NCBI GenBank assembly: GCA_027366525.1
Contig: DAHXKG010000001.1
Coordinates: forward strand, 220,075 to 284,074
Reading direction: 5' to 3'
DNA from: a candidate division FCPU426 bacterium
GTDB taxonomy: Bacteria; Oederibacteriota; Muellerivitia; Muellerivitales; DAHXKG01
DNA length: 64,000 bases
Shown here: one piece after another, positions 8,384 through 17,199 of the stretch
Layout: each line of letters starts with the position of its first letter
How positions within the stretch are numbered: position 1 is the first letter of the stretch
Notes under the pieces: generated by a model
Database searches by the model: none
Told to the model about the DNA's origin: nothing
What the model saw: the letters and a program-made list of their open reading frames with translations, nothing else
Position numbers and translations under genes: made by a program

Positions 8384-8884
8384 TCATGAATCTGACGGCG
8401 GATTCAAATTGGTAAAGTCTGTTGGCGAGAGGTTTTGGAGAAATTTTTTAAACTCCGACATTTCATTTTTGTATTTTTCTTTATCAATAATAGTCGCATT
8501 GATGACGACTTTTTCGGCTACAAAAATAGGTGCCGCCATTCTCAGAGCTAACGCAATGGCATCAGAGGGTCTTGAATCCAACTCATATCGTTCCCCCGTT
8601 GCTGCATGATCCAAAATAATTTTGGAAAAAAAAGTAGTTTGATCCACATCATTAATAATGATCCGTTCTGCTTGAGATCCCAGCGTTTGAATAACATTTT
8701 TTAGCAAATCATGGGTCATCGGTCTTGGAAAAACTTGATCACTCAGTTGAATAAATATTGCCGTTGCTTCCGGAATTCCAATGGGTATTGGTAAATATCT
8801 CTTTTCTCCCTCATCTGTTAAAATAACAAACGGGGTTTTCAAATCCGGATCGACCGCAATGCCTCTGACTTTCATTTCAATCAT
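8384..8884 (-). CDS. Bifunctional nuclease family protein (DUF151), copy 1
   Basis: The protein of about 166 residues begins MIEMKVRGIAVDPDLKTP. Its core has RYLPIPIGIPEATAIF, RPMTHDLLKNVI and RYELDSRPSDAIALALRMAAPIFVA (shown here as one continuous conserved segment in part). These mark the bifunctional DNase/RNase (BFN) family, whose in vivo role in bacteria is unclear. I chose the ATG at 8884 because it aligns with the start of the adjacent paralog; an extension to 8923 has no homologous counterpart. It is the downstream member of a tandem pair. Confidence 0.88.
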   Translation of the reverse strand: MIEMKVRGIAVDPDLKTPFVILTDEGEKRYLPIPIGIPEATAIFIQLSDQVFPRPMTHDLLKNVIQTLGSQAERIIINDVDQTTFFSKIILDHAATGERYELDSRPSDAIALALRMAAPIFVAEKVVINATIIDKEKYKNEMSEFKKFLQNLSPTDFTNLNPPSDS

Positions 8885-8947
8885 AAAACATTCCATTTCT
8901 TGTTTAATCAAAATTTTAAACAAACTTATTTATTAAACTTCACTCCG

Positions 8948-9445
8948 TCATGGATCTTTTGGATTAGAATTAATAAAATCTGATAGCGAAATATGTTCCA
9001 AACGTTTTTTAAATTCCGACAACTCGGTTTTGCATCTTTTTTTATCAACAATGGTCGCTGTTACGACTACTTTTTCTGCTACTAAAATAGGCGAACACGT
9101 CCTTAGCGCCAACGCAATCGCATCCGAAGGCCTAGAATCTATTTCATATTTTTCTAACGTTTTTACATTTTCTAAAAAAATTTTAGAAAAAAAAGTATTT
9201 TTATCAATGTCGTTAATTACGATTCGAGTTACTTGCACTCCATGCACTTCTATTACCTGTTTTAAAAGATCATGTACCATAGGTCGAGGCAACTGCTGTT
9301 GACTCAGTTGAATAAAAATAGCCGTTGCTTCTGTTACCCCAATCCATATCGGAAGATATCGCTGCTCTTCTTCATCTGTTAAAACAACAGCTGGAGTTTG
9401 TAAAGTCGGATCAACCGCAATACCTCGAATTTTCATTTCAATCAT
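8948..9445 (-). CDS. Bifunctional nuclease family protein (DUF151), copy 2
   Basis: The 165-residue paralog is closely similar to the copy at 8384 along its whole length. Shared segments include MIEMKIRGIAVDP, EATAIFIQLS, RPMVHDLL and the signature IDSRPSDAIALALR. The start at ATG 9445 is supported by AAGCGAG 7 bases upstream; a TTG at 9451 is also in frame. The two copies are 63 bases apart and co-oriented, a recent or retained tandem duplication. Differences cluster in the segment between residues 85 and 110 and at the C terminus. Confidence 0.88.
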   Translation of the reverse strand: MIEMKIRGIAVDPTLQTPAVVLTDEEEQRYLPIWIGVTEATAIFIQLSQQQLPRPMVHDLLKQVIEVHGVQVTRIVINDIDKNTFFSKIFLENVKTLEKYEIDSRPSDAIALALRTCSPILVAEKVVVTATIVDKKRCKTELSEFKKRLEHISLSDFINSNPKDP

Positions 9446-9566
9446 AATCAAACTCGCTTCTGCTGTAATTTTTTACCCCAATAATATTATAAGTTTCTTT
9501 CTCGAACCTTTCAATTGTCTGCATTCCTTGCAATATATAATATTTTTGAAGCATTCATCAAAAAAA

Positions 9567-10136
9567 CTAAAAACCCGACAAATGGTTTTCACTCAAAATT
9601 TGAGCTTCAAAAGCCAAAACCTCCGCTTTTCGCTTCCAAGCATCCTTAGCTAAGCCAGCCTTTAAGCACGTTTGCTCTAAAAATGTTTCTTTTGACCATT
9701 GATGCTCTATAGCAACTTGTGGTAATAATAAACCCATTTTAGCATTTTCACGTATGATCAATCCATGAATGCCCACCTGAATTTCTTGGGGTTGTATTAA
9801 ATAGGGCTGGGTTAAAACTGAAATTTCAACTTCAATTTTTTCAAATTCGTTCAATTGAAGCGGCGAAAACCGTAAATCGTGGAAAGCCGCTGAAACGGCC
9901 GCCTCTTGCACCGCTTCTGCCAAAGGATATGTTGCAAAAGAGAATCCAATGCACCCTCGTAATTCACTTTCCAATCGTAATGTCACAAAAACTCCACATT
10001 TTTTTTGTAACTGAGGATCGAACGTAACGGCTGGAATCATTTGGTATTTTGAATACAATGAGGTTCGGATGGCCTCTCTTGCCAACCGTAGAAGAATACG
10101 CTGTTCTGGGATATTAAGACCTTTTGATGATTCCAT
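9567..10136 (-). CDS. amrA: AMMECR1-domain protein (AmmeMemoRadiSam protein A)
   Basis: The 189-residue protein carries the AMMECR1 fold. Visible markers are the conserved LRGCIGF motif (in ESELRGCIGFSFA), FHDLRFSPL, and VGIHGLIIRENAKMGLLLPQVA near residue 125. In many prokaryotes this domain is encoded with a MEMO protein and a radical SAM enzyme (AmrS). The exact reaction is not settled. Here it follows the MEMO gene by 15 bases, but no AmrS gene is in the window. Confidence 0.9.
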   Translation of the reverse strand: MESSKGLNIPEQRILLRLAREAIRTSLYSKYQMIPAVTFDPQLQKKCGVFVTLRLESELRGCIGFSFATYPLAEAVQEAAVSAAFHDLRFSPLQLNEFEKIEVEISVLTQPYLIQPQEIQVGIHGLIIRENAKMGLLLPQVAIEHQWSKETFLEQTCLKAGLAKDAWKRKAEVLAFEAQILSENHLSGF

Positions 10137-10151
10137 ACCTCATCTCAATCT

Positions 10152-10988
10152 TCACAACGTCTGCATGGAAAAAACCACGGATGCATAACCAACCGCTCTA
10201 TGATTAGAATTCATCACTTCACCTGAATTACAATATTTCAAAACTATTTTTTCACTTTTCATCAATTTGTCAAGTTTCATTAAAAGCGATACTGGCCCCT
10301 TCCCACAATGCGTACAAAAAAAATTTTCGACCCCTTCTGTTAGAAGCATTGTTTCTTGATTTTGGATAGCCACTTCATCATTCTCTAATAAATAGTTCAA
10401 AAAAATATGGTCAATTTTTGAAGCCATAAAAGCAGAAGGATAATGCGATAAATCGGAAGATGCAATAAAAACACCCTCTTTTTTTTGAATAATATTTTTC
10501 AATGTTTCTGACAGAAGTTGAAGCTGCTCAGAGGAAGTATTACCTAGAATCATAGGAACAACATAAGTTTCAGGCCAAAATTTCTTAATCATGGGGAAAT
10601 GAACTTCTACTGAATGTTCTCGTAAAAAAGCCGGTTTATACTCTCGACAAAATGCATGGTTCGTTACAATTTCTTGAACCACTTGCTGATCAACAAGTAT
10701 ATCCCCTAAGGGTGTCTCAACTGTTTTGCCTAAAAACAGGGCAATTCCTTCAAACTCCACAAAATGACTTGGACCAGCAACAATCACGATTTTAGGAGGA
10801 CAGACCTTCCAATATCCTAATGCAGCCGTAGATCCAGAATAACTATACCCTGCGTGAGGCAATAATAACCCCATCGCTTTATAAATCCCTTGCATTCCAT
10901 CACGCCAACTTACTTGACTCATCATTTGATCCAATACCAAGGGATGACTTGGATAAAATGAACCATTGACTCTCATTTTCAATTTCAT
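10152..10988 (-). CDS. amrB: MEMO-family protein (AmmeMemoRadiSam protein B)
   Basis: The 278-residue protein matches the MEMO1 family. PHAGYSYSGSTAALGY, VAGPSHFVEFEGIA, HSVEVHFPMIKKF and ASSDLSHYPS are the conserved blocks, containing the His residues that bind a metal in MEMO proteins. The fold resembles extradiol dioxygenases. The C-terminal block has THCGKGPVSLLMK with the conserved Cys. It lies between DUF1802 (4 bases upstream) and AMMECR1 (15 bases downstream), so the three genes form one transcription unit. Confidence 0.9.
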   Translation of the reverse strand: MKLKMRVNGSFYPSHPLVLDQMMSQVSWRDGMQGIYKAMGLLLPHAGYSYSGSTAALGYWKVCPPKIVIVAGPSHFVEFEGIALFLGKTVETPLGDILVDQQVVQEIVTNHAFCREYKPAFLREHSVEVHFPMIKKFWPETYVVPMILGNTSSEQLQLLSETLKNIIQKKEGVFIASSDLSHYPSAFMASKIDHIFLNYLLENDEVAIQNQETMLLTEGVENFFCTHCGKGPVSLLMKLDKLMKSEKIVLKYCNSGEVMNSNHRAVGYASVVFSMQTL

Positions 10989-10992
10989 AAAA

Positions 10993-11568
10993 TCAAATGG
11001 GTTTTATAAATTTATTGAGCTTTTCTTCTGTCATTCTCCAAACCGAATCTGGAAGCACTGGTAAAGATCCTGCTGTAAATAATGAGGTTCCTAACGGAAC
11101 CCAGGATTTACAACCTTCATATGCAGATTTCATGGGAAGATCCATCGGCAATGGCAATGCATAAACACGCACAAGCATTAAATAAATACCTTGCCATTCT
11201 CCATAATAAAAGCGCTTTTCAACTTCCTTTTCACTAAATATCGTCATGGGAATTATTCGTTTACACAAATCCCAATCAATAACCCGAGTAGCCCATTGCG
11301 TCACACCATAAATCTTAAAAATAATTCGTTTAACATCCCGAGTTTCCTTTTGAAGTTGAAGAAATTTGGGACGCCAATCTGCCTTAATACTCTCTAAGTT
11401 TTCATGCTCAAACGTTGGGAAAAGGAAAAATTCAGAATATTCTGGCTTAAATTCACCCTCCGATTCTGAAATACCTCCTTTTTTAAAAAGCAGTGTTTGC
11501 TTCCCTTCTTCCAAAGCTTTAAGAACTATTGCCCATTCTTTTAGGGCCATGTCATTTTGTGTTTTCAT
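10993..11568 (-). CDS. DUF1802 family protein
   Basis: The 191-residue protein starts MKTQNDMALKEWAIVLKALEE. It contains the DUF1802 pattern KEWA..V.AL..G.Q..L.RKGGI, with GKQTLLFKKGGISE and the block EFFLFPTFEHE. No catalytic role is established for this family. The tight 4-base spacing to the MEMO gene implies coupled expression with AmrB and AmrA, which is a useful clue that the three act together. Confidence 0.75.
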   Translation of the reverse strand: MKTQNDMALKEWAIVLKALEEGKQTLLFKKGGISESEGEFKPEYSEFFLFPTFEHENLESIKADWRPKFLQLQKETRDVKRIIFKIYGVTQWATRVIDWDLCKRIIPMTIFSEKEVEKRFYYGEWQGIYLMLVRVYALPLPMDLPMKSAYEGCKSWVPLGTSLFTAGSLPVLPDSVWRMTEEKLNKFIKPI

Positions 11569-11660
11569 AACTCAAAAAGGTATGGTTTTTAAGAATAGAA
11601 GTCAAGAGTAATATTTTCAAACTAATTAATTTATTAAACCCAATATTAAGTGCAGCATTG

Positions 11661-12572
11661 CTACGATAACGATAAGAGAAGGATTCCACCTATTACCAAT
11701 ATACTTCCTAGTACTACTCGTTTAATTTGAGATTTTGGTAATTCTTTAAAAACAAAAAAAGACCATGCTGCATATAGAAGAACATTTGAATTAATAATAG
11801 GAATCGCTTTGGCTAAGCCTAAAATATCAATTGCTTTTAATGAAAAAATCATTCCAAAAGCCCATAAAATAGCAGAGCCTGCTCCAAGCCCCACCTCTCT
11901 ATATCCACCTTTTAAAAGTCCATGAATTCCAAAAAAGAAAGCAGTGATGCCCGCACCCATCATTAACCCAGATAAAACTAATAGTGTTGACGGATTCGAT
12001 GTTGGATTCAAGGCTTCCCATTTCAATAACCAAGGCCATTTCAATTGACTTGAAATTTGAAGAGCTTTAATTGGTGCAAAATAAATACCCCAAAAAATGG
12101 CCGCTAATAATGCCAACAAAACTCCTACTTTCAAGTTACCTTCTTTATGATTATCTGCTTCGGAGACCGATACAATAATCGCTCCCGCTAAAAGTAAACC
12201 TGTCCCCAAAATAAGAAAAAGATCTTTTGAAAAACCAGTTACTTCCCCAAATAAAAAAACTCCAACTAAAATATTGCCCAGTGTATTCAAATTAAATAGT
12301 ACTGAACCTTTTGCTAAACTCAATTCTTCCAATGAAAGATTTGCGAATCCTTGTCCTAGAGCCCAAAGCATTCCAGAAAAAATGGAACCCCAAAACCAAA
12401 CAGGATCTTTCCATAATTCCAAAAACTGTCGAATAAAAATTATATCAACTAATAAAATACCGATTCCAATAAATGACAAAAATCCTAATCCTTTTACTTT
12501 TGAAAACCGAAGCGGAATTTGATAACAACCAAATCCAATAAAACCCAATAAAGCATCTAAATATCCATTCAT
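11661..12572 (-). CDS. GRP/EamA-type sugar or small-molecule transporter
   Basis: The 303-residue inner-membrane protein has about ten hydrophobic helices in two halves, as in GRP and EamA families. Markers include a glycine-rich first helix (ALLGFIGFGCYQIPLRF), ALGQGFANLSLEELSLAKG and, in the second half, WGIYFAPIKALQ. GRP proteins import glucose and RhaT-like ones rhamnose; the substrate here is unknown. The ATG at 12572 with AAGGTGG 8 bases upstream is preferred over a GTG at 12584. It is the last gene of a pair with the upstream MFS gene, 27 bases apart. Confidence 0.72.
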   Translation of the reverse strand: MNGYLDALLGFIGFGCYQIPLRFSKVKGLGFLSFIGIGILLVDIIFIRQFLELWKDPVWFWGSIFSGMLWALGQGFANLSLEELSLAKGSVLFNLNTLGNILVGVFLFGEVTGFSKDLFLILGTGLLLAGAIIVSVSEADNHKEGNLKVGVLLALLAAIFWGIYFAPIKALQISSQLKWPWLLKWEALNPTSNPSTLLVLSGLMMGAGITAFFFGIHGLLKGGYREVGLGAGSAILWAFGMIFSLKAIDILGLAKAIPIINSNVLLYAAWSFFVFKELPKSQIKRVVLGSILVIGGILLLSLS

Positions 12573-12599
12573 TATAATAACCACCTTTTCTTGTTGAAT

Positions 12600-13958
12600 C
12601 TAAGCAATAGCTGCCCGAGTTCGTAACTGTAAAGCTGAATAACGCAACAAAGCAATTCCGATTCCACGTGCTAATAAAATCACTACAATTAATACCAATG
12701 GAGAAATTCGGGTATATAAAAATACACCAATCGGAAGAGCAATTAACATACTAATCTGAATAAAAGCCGTAGTTAAAGCAATCACTGCTGCACGATCAGA
12801 TTCTTCAATTAAATTCATAAATACCGGAAAATTCAATGGGTAAACTAAACCACTTGCTATAGCTCCCAATATTGTGGCAATTAGCGAAAACCATATTGAT
12901 TCGCCATATATTCCTATCCCAAAAAAGGTGAACGACAAAAATGAAAAGAATTGATCCAATCCTAATATGGAAAATATTTTTTTTTGATTTAAATAAGGGA
13001 CAACCAGAATCATTGTCGCTAATGAAACCCATGCGCCCGCTTCTGCAAGTGCAGAAATAGTCGAATCATGAATTTTTAAAAATTGGACTAAATACAACGA
13101 TGAATAAATTAGCCAGATCGAAGTAACCCATTCTTCAATCACTTTAGATGCCAACAAGCTACCTGTTCCTTTAACTTTAAAAAAACGATGCATTGAATTT
13201 CGATACTTTTCTAAAGCTTGTTTTAAATTTTCATACCAATGATTAAGGGATTTCATCTTAGGTGCAACATTTGGTAAAAACTTCCATCGAACAACCAATG
13301 CAACTACTAAAAAAACCAAAAACATTTCAAACATATCTCGTTCTGCAAAAATTAAACCACACTTGTGTACCCAATATCCTGCTAATAATGGAAGAAAAAA
13401 AACTGATGGAAGAATATTAAATATTTGAAATAATGCAAAAATCCTTGGACGCGTGTGTGGTCGTGTACCCTCGACTAAAAAACACATATAGGATGAATTC
13501 CCTAAAGAATTCAGTCCGAATAAAAGCTGCGCCGCAATACACCAATATGCATTTAAAGCAAATGCCATAAAAAAAACCAAAGATCCCCAACTAATAATAT
13601 CAAAAATCATCAATGTTCGTTTAGGACCCCAAATTTCCGATAAATATCCGCCTACTAAAAATCCGATCAAACTTATAAATCGAACAATTGTCATCGTCAT
13701 TCCTAATTTCCAATCAGAAACACCCATAGCTACCATATATAAGTTTGAATAAATAGTCACCATCGCCAATGGAATATTCCAGAGGATACCTGAATAAATC
13801 GTTACTGCAGGACTCCGATCTAATTTCCGAAAAAGATGCCCAATTTCTAATTTTTGACGCTGAATTAAATATTTTGGAACCTTCCATAAGTAATAATTCA
13901 TTTTCATTCGTATCAATGAAGTATATTGATCAATATTTAAAAAAGAGAATTCAAACAT
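12600..13958 (-). CDS. Major facilitator superfamily transporter
   Basis: The 452-residue protein has about twelve membrane helices. The segment GYLSEIWGPKRTLMIFD fits the loop between helices 2 and 3 that carries the MFS G-x-x-x-D/E-R/K-x-G-R/K pattern. A large cytoplasmic loop near residues 220-265 separates the two halves. The N-terminal 50 residues before the first helix are unusually long and basic. An internal ATG at residue 20 is a possible start. Substrate cannot be told from sequence. It is 27 bases ahead of the GRP-type transporter gene, so both may handle a related compound. Confidence 0.78.
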   Translation of the reverse strand: MFEFSFLNIDQYTSLIRMKMNYYLWKVPKYLIQRQKLEIGHLFRKLDRSPAVTIYSGILWNIPLAMVTIYSNLYMVAMGVSDWKLGMTMTIVRFISLIGFLVGGYLSEIWGPKRTLMIFDIISWGSLVFFMAFALNAYWCIAAQLLFGLNSLGNSSYMCFLVEGTRPHTRPRIFALFQIFNILPSVFFLPLLAGYWVHKCGLIFAERDMFEMFLVFLVVALVVRWKFLPNVAPKMKSLNHWYENLKQALEKYRNSMHRFFKVKGTGSLLASKVIEEWVTSIWLIYSSLYLVQFLKIHDSTISALAEAGAWVSLATMILVVPYLNQKKIFSILGLDQFFSFLSFTFFGIGIYGESIWFSLIATILGAIASGLVYPLNFPVFMNLIEESDRAAVIALTTAFIQISMLIALPIGVFLYTRISPLVLIVVILLARGIGIALLRYSALQLRTRAAIA

Positions 13959-13992
13959 ATAAACTCCAATTATCTTACAACCTACTAAAGCG

Positions 13993-14433
13993 TTATTCGA
14001 TTAAGTCCCGATACATAACCCACGCATCTTCTCCCGTATCAGCATAGTAACCTTTCCGAATGGCTACCAATCGAAACATACACTTTTCATAAAGATGTTG
14101 CGCTATTTGATTGCTTGCTCTAACTTCTAATGTCATCAACCGTGCCCCTCTTTTCCTTGAAAATTCAATACAAAAGGCTAAAAGGCGAGTCGCGATTTTT
14201 TGATTTCGATATAAAGAATGCGTTGCCAAAGTAATAACATGAGCTTCTTGCGGCGCTTCCCAAAATCCTATATACCCTGCAATTTGTTGATTCTCCACCG
14301 CTACAAAATAAAAAGCCAAGGATCGACCTAATTCTTCTTCAAATAACTCTTTGGTCCACGGAGACGGCATTGACTGATTTTCAATATATATTACTTGATC
14401 CAAGTCACTTAATAGCATGGGACGAATTTCCAT
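13993..14433 (-). CDS. rimI: Ribosomal-protein-alanine N-acetyltransferase-like (GNAT)
   Basis: The 146-residue GNAT protein resembles RimI. The acetyl-CoA pyrophosphate loop is in RNQKIATRLLAFCIE (an R/Q-x-x-G/A pattern). The downstream segment MTLEVRASNQIAQHLYEKCMF is the RimI-type LEVR.SN..A..LY signature. RimI acetylates the N-terminal Ala of ribosomal protein S18 in Escherichia coli. The gene overlaps tsaB by one base and is the last gene of a tsaE-tsaB-rimI cluster, a common arrangement. Confidence 0.88.
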   Translation of the reverse strand: MEIRPMLLSDLDQVIYIENQSMPSPWTKELFEEELGRSLAFYFVAVENQQIAGYIGFWEAPQEAHVITLATHSLYRNQKIATRLLAFCIEFSRKRGARLMTLEVRASNQIAQHLYEKCMFRLVAIRKGYYADTGEDAWVMYRDLIE

Positions 14434-15119
14434 TAAGCATTCTCATCGGCTGCTGGAATACGAAGATAAATTGGTTGAAGTGTTTCCAAGGAAGGGCGTT
14501 CACCCGATTTCCACCGCTGATATGCCAGTCGCGCAATACTCGATGCCGAAGGACGATGTAGCTGGGTAAAAGCTAAAATTCCGCGAGACCCTAAATTGAT
14601 ACGCAATTCTTTTTCATATTTCACTGCACCAGGCCCTACTAGCCATACCCGATCCTTGAATAATGTATTGAGTTGTTGAATGGGCCAAATAGCTGGTGGG
14701 CCTAGAGAATAAAACGCATCTTTTTCCACTTGATAATGTCCAACAAAGCATTCATTACGCTGAGCATCAATTAGGCAAAGAACCTCACCTTCTAACCCTG
14801 CATGACAAAAATTTTCAACAAGTCCATCCAGAGTGGATATGCCAAACGCATATAGCTGGGAGGGTAATCCTAACCCTAGAGCTGTTGAAATTCCTACACG
14901 AATTCCGGTAAAACTTCCCGGTCCTACCGAAACTGCAACAACTGATAAATCAGACGCCGTAAGTGCTTGTTGTTTTAAGAGTTCTTCTAATGCCGGAATT
15001 AACGCTGAGGCACTATCCAATTCACTTGGCAAAGAAATAAAACCCACTTCTTCTCCAGAAATCAAGTCAAGAAGTGCAACGCTACCTGGCAAGGTTGATA
15101 CTTCTATTGCGGCCAACAA
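14433..15119 (-). CDS. tsaB: tRNA threonylcarbamoyladenosine protein TsaB
   Basis: TsaB (228 residues) is the non-catalytic partner of TsaD in making t6A37 in tRNAs that read ANN codons. The ASKHA-fold N terminus reads MLAAIEVSTLPGSVAL, and the family signature VAVSVGPGSFTGIRVGI is present near residues 61-77. The gene overlaps tsaE by 16 bases and rimI by 1, indicating translational coupling. TsaD and TsaC are not in the window. Confidence 0.93.
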   Translation of the reverse strand: MLAAIEVSTLPGSVALLDLISGEEVGFISLPSELDSASALIPALEELLKQQALTASDLSVVAVSVGPGSFTGIRVGISTALGLGLPSQLYAFGISTLDGLVENFCHAGLEGEVLCLIDAQRNECFVGHYQVEKDAFYSLGPPAIWPIQQLNTLFKDRVWLVGPGAVKYEKELRINLGSRGILAFTQLHRPSASSIARLAYQRWKSGERPSLETLQPIYLRIPAADENA

Positions 15120-15580
15120 CGCATTAATTCCTCTATTCGAGCGGATTGTTCCTCATCCATTGCTAAAAAAGTTAATCGGCGTTGATTTTCAGAAACCATT
15201 TCAAATTCTACCGATAAAGTTCGTTGCGGAAATAGATTTTTAAATTTATTTCCCCACTCAACTAATATAACTCCTTTTTTTTCTATCCATTCCATCCATC
15301 CCAATGCCTCTACTTCATCCGATGTTAAAAGTCGATACCAATCAAAATGATACAAGATAATCGTCGGACATGGATAAATATTTTGCAAAGCAAAAGTAGG
15401 TGACGTCACCTTTCCAGAAAACCCCAATCCTTTTGCAAATCCTTGAACAAAAACCGTCTTCCCTGTACCCAAATCTCCTGATAAATTCCAAATCTCTCCT
15501 GGGGAAGCCTGGGCTCCTACTATTGTTCCCAATTCAAATGTTTGTTGTTCATCCGTTAATACAAAACTAGTTGTGATCAA
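15104..15580 (-). CDS. tsaE: tRNA threonylcarbamoyladenosine ATPase TsaE
   Basis: TsaE (158 residues) is the small ATPase that powers the TsaB-TsaD cycle. The Walker A motif is in LSGDLGTGKTVFVQGFA (about 34-50), and KVTSPTFALQNIY matches the conserved switch region with T-S-P-T-F. LVEWGNKF is the usual V-E-W-(G/A) motif. It follows a small membrane-protein gene by 49 bases in the Nramp-orf-tsaE-tsaB-rimI series. Confidence 0.93.
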   Translation of the reverse strand: MITTSFVLTDEQQTFELGTIVGAQASPGEIWNLSGDLGTGKTVFVQGFAKGLGFSGKVTSPTFALQNIYPCPTIILYHFDWYRLLTSDEVEALGWMEWIEKKGVILVEWGNKFKNLFPQRTLSVEFEMVSENQRRLTFLAMDEEQSARIEELMRCWPQ

Positions 15581-15629
15581 TTTTCAACCCTAATAGAAAA
15601 TGTTACCGTTCGAATTGATTTAAAAAAAA

Positions 15630-15860
15630 TTATAGTTTAATAATTCCTGTTAGATTTAAAAAGTGATAAGCAAGAAGCAAGATCATACTTATCAAATACA
15701 CTCTTAAGATAATCAGCGATAATCGTACCGTAAAAGTCATCTTCATGGGTTCAAAATTTGAAAGATCTTTTTTCTGTTCTGGTTGATCATCCAGTGGATG
15801 AATTACCACATAGGACTGTTCATCCGAGTGTTCCTTTTTAAACAAATCGCGTGATTTCAT
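15630..15860 (-). CDS. Small single-helix membrane protein
   Basis: The 76-residue protein is not recognised. The first 40 residues are polar and charged; the remainder is one hydrophobic helix (about 45-71). It sits 16 bases after the Nramp-related transporter gene, so the two are probably cotranscribed. A role as a small accessory subunit of the transporter is possible, but this rests only on position. Confidence 0.6.
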   Translation of the reverse strand: MKSRDLFKKEHSDEQSYVVIHPLDDQPEQKKDLSNFEPMKMTFTVRLSLIILRVYLISMILLLAYHFLNLTGIIKL

Positions 15861-15876
15861 AAGTCCCTTTTCAAAA

Positions 15877-17199
15877 TCAAGAAGAAAATAATTGAGGTAA
15901 TACTACTTGAACGGCCAATATTATCGAAAGCGCAAAAAGACCAATGATAATCGTCCAATTAATCCAGTTATTCCAAGGACGATTTACAAATTCATTTCCT
16001 AATAACTCCCGATCATTTAACAACAATTGTAAAAAAATCATTGATGAGGGTAACATAATTCCAGCAAGTACTTGAACGGTCATAATAATGAGTTGTAACG
16101 GCGCTTTAGGGATTAGGACCAGGCCTGCCGCGGCTAGTACGCCCAAAATATAAATCAAATAAAATCCAATAGCTTGTTTAGGTTTCAATTCTAAACCAGT
16201 AGGCCAATTCATCACTTCAGCATAAGCCCATGCACTTGAAAGCGAGACTGCCGTAATACCTAAAATTGAGGCATTACATATTAAAAGCAAAAGTCCGCTC
16301 TTTACAATGGTTCCAAAATATGCCCCTAAACTAGTCGCCATTTGAGCTGGATTTTTATAAACATATCCAATTGCACTATGAACTGCCATGTATCCGACAA
16401 TCATCATGCACCCGGCAACAATAATAGTAAAAATAGCTCCAATCATTGTATCCAAACGTGCATAACCTAAATCACTAAACCTCAAGCGTTTATCCGCAAC
16501 ACAACTTTGCTGAAAAAAGAGCTGCCATGGAGCAATGGTCGTTCCTACGACAGCGATCACTAAAAAGATATAACTTGATGTTATGCCTTGCCCTGAGGGA
16601 AAAAATGAAATCGCTGCAGGAGTAATTTTCTCAAAAGAGAACCCTAAGCGAATTGCATAAATAATCCATGCAATATCTAGCAAGCATAAAAAAACAGTAA
16701 TGCTTTCCCAGCGTCGATAACTCGCTGTTAAAACCATAATAATCGTTCCAACTGCTACAAGTGGTACGGTAATATCTGGCGATAACTTCATTTGCGAAGT
16801 GGCCAAGTTAATACCGGCAAATTCTGTTACTAATGTTAAAAAATTTAGCAACTGTAAATCAAAAACTGAAAAACGTCCCCACCATTTTCCAAATCGCCGA
16901 TAAATCATTGTGGCGTGACCCTTGCCAGTGGCAATACCCAATCGGGCAACCATTTCTTGAGAAAAATAGGTTATTGGTAGCAAAAGAAGCAAGACCCAGA
17001 GCATATGCAAACCATACTGAGCACCAGCTTGCGTATATGTTGAAACTGCTCCTGCATCATTATCGGCTTCCATGACAATAAGCCCTGGTCCAAAAACAAC
17101 CAAAAACAACATAATCTTTTGCATCCATCGATAACGCGTTCGAATCACAGTTGATGGTTGATCTACACGATCCGGAATTTTATTCGATTTTTCTTCCAT
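15877..17199 (-). CDS. Nramp-related divalent metal transporter (NRMT-like)
   Basis: The 440-residue protein has about eleven helices and the SLC11/Nramp overall pattern. Two key motifs differ from MntH. Helix 1 has EADNDAGAVSTYTQAGA where manganese Nramps have DPGN. Helix 6 has GTTIAPWQLFF where they have A-x-x-M-P-H, so the metal-selecting Met is Ala. To my knowledge this pattern is that of the Nramp-related Mg2+ transporters (NRMT clade), so Mg2+ and possibly Mn2+ is the likely substrate. No Mn or Mg riboswitch is visible upstream. The ATG at 17199 has only a weak GAGTGG site. Confidence 0.85.
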   Translation of the reverse strand: MEEKSNKIPDRVDQPSTVIRTRYRWMQKIMLFLVVFGPGLIVMEADNDAGAVSTYTQAGAQYGLHMLWVLLLLLPITYFSQEMVARLGIATGKGHATMIYRRFGKWWGRFSVFDLQLLNFLTLVTEFAGINLATSQMKLSPDITVPLVAVGTIIMVLTASYRRWESITVFLCLLDIAWIIYAIRLGFSFEKITPAAISFFPSGQGITSSYIFLVIAVVGTTIAPWQLFFQQSCVADKRLRFSDLGYARLDTMIGAIFTIIVAGCMMIVGYMAVHSAIGYVYKNPAQMATSLGAYFGTIVKSGLLLLICNASILGITAVSLSSAWAYAEVMNWPTGLELKPKQAIGFYLIYILGVLAAAGLVLIPKAPLQLIIMTVQVLAGIMLPSSMIFLQLLLNDRELLGNEFVNRPWNNWINWTIIIGLFALSIILAVQVVLPQLFSS

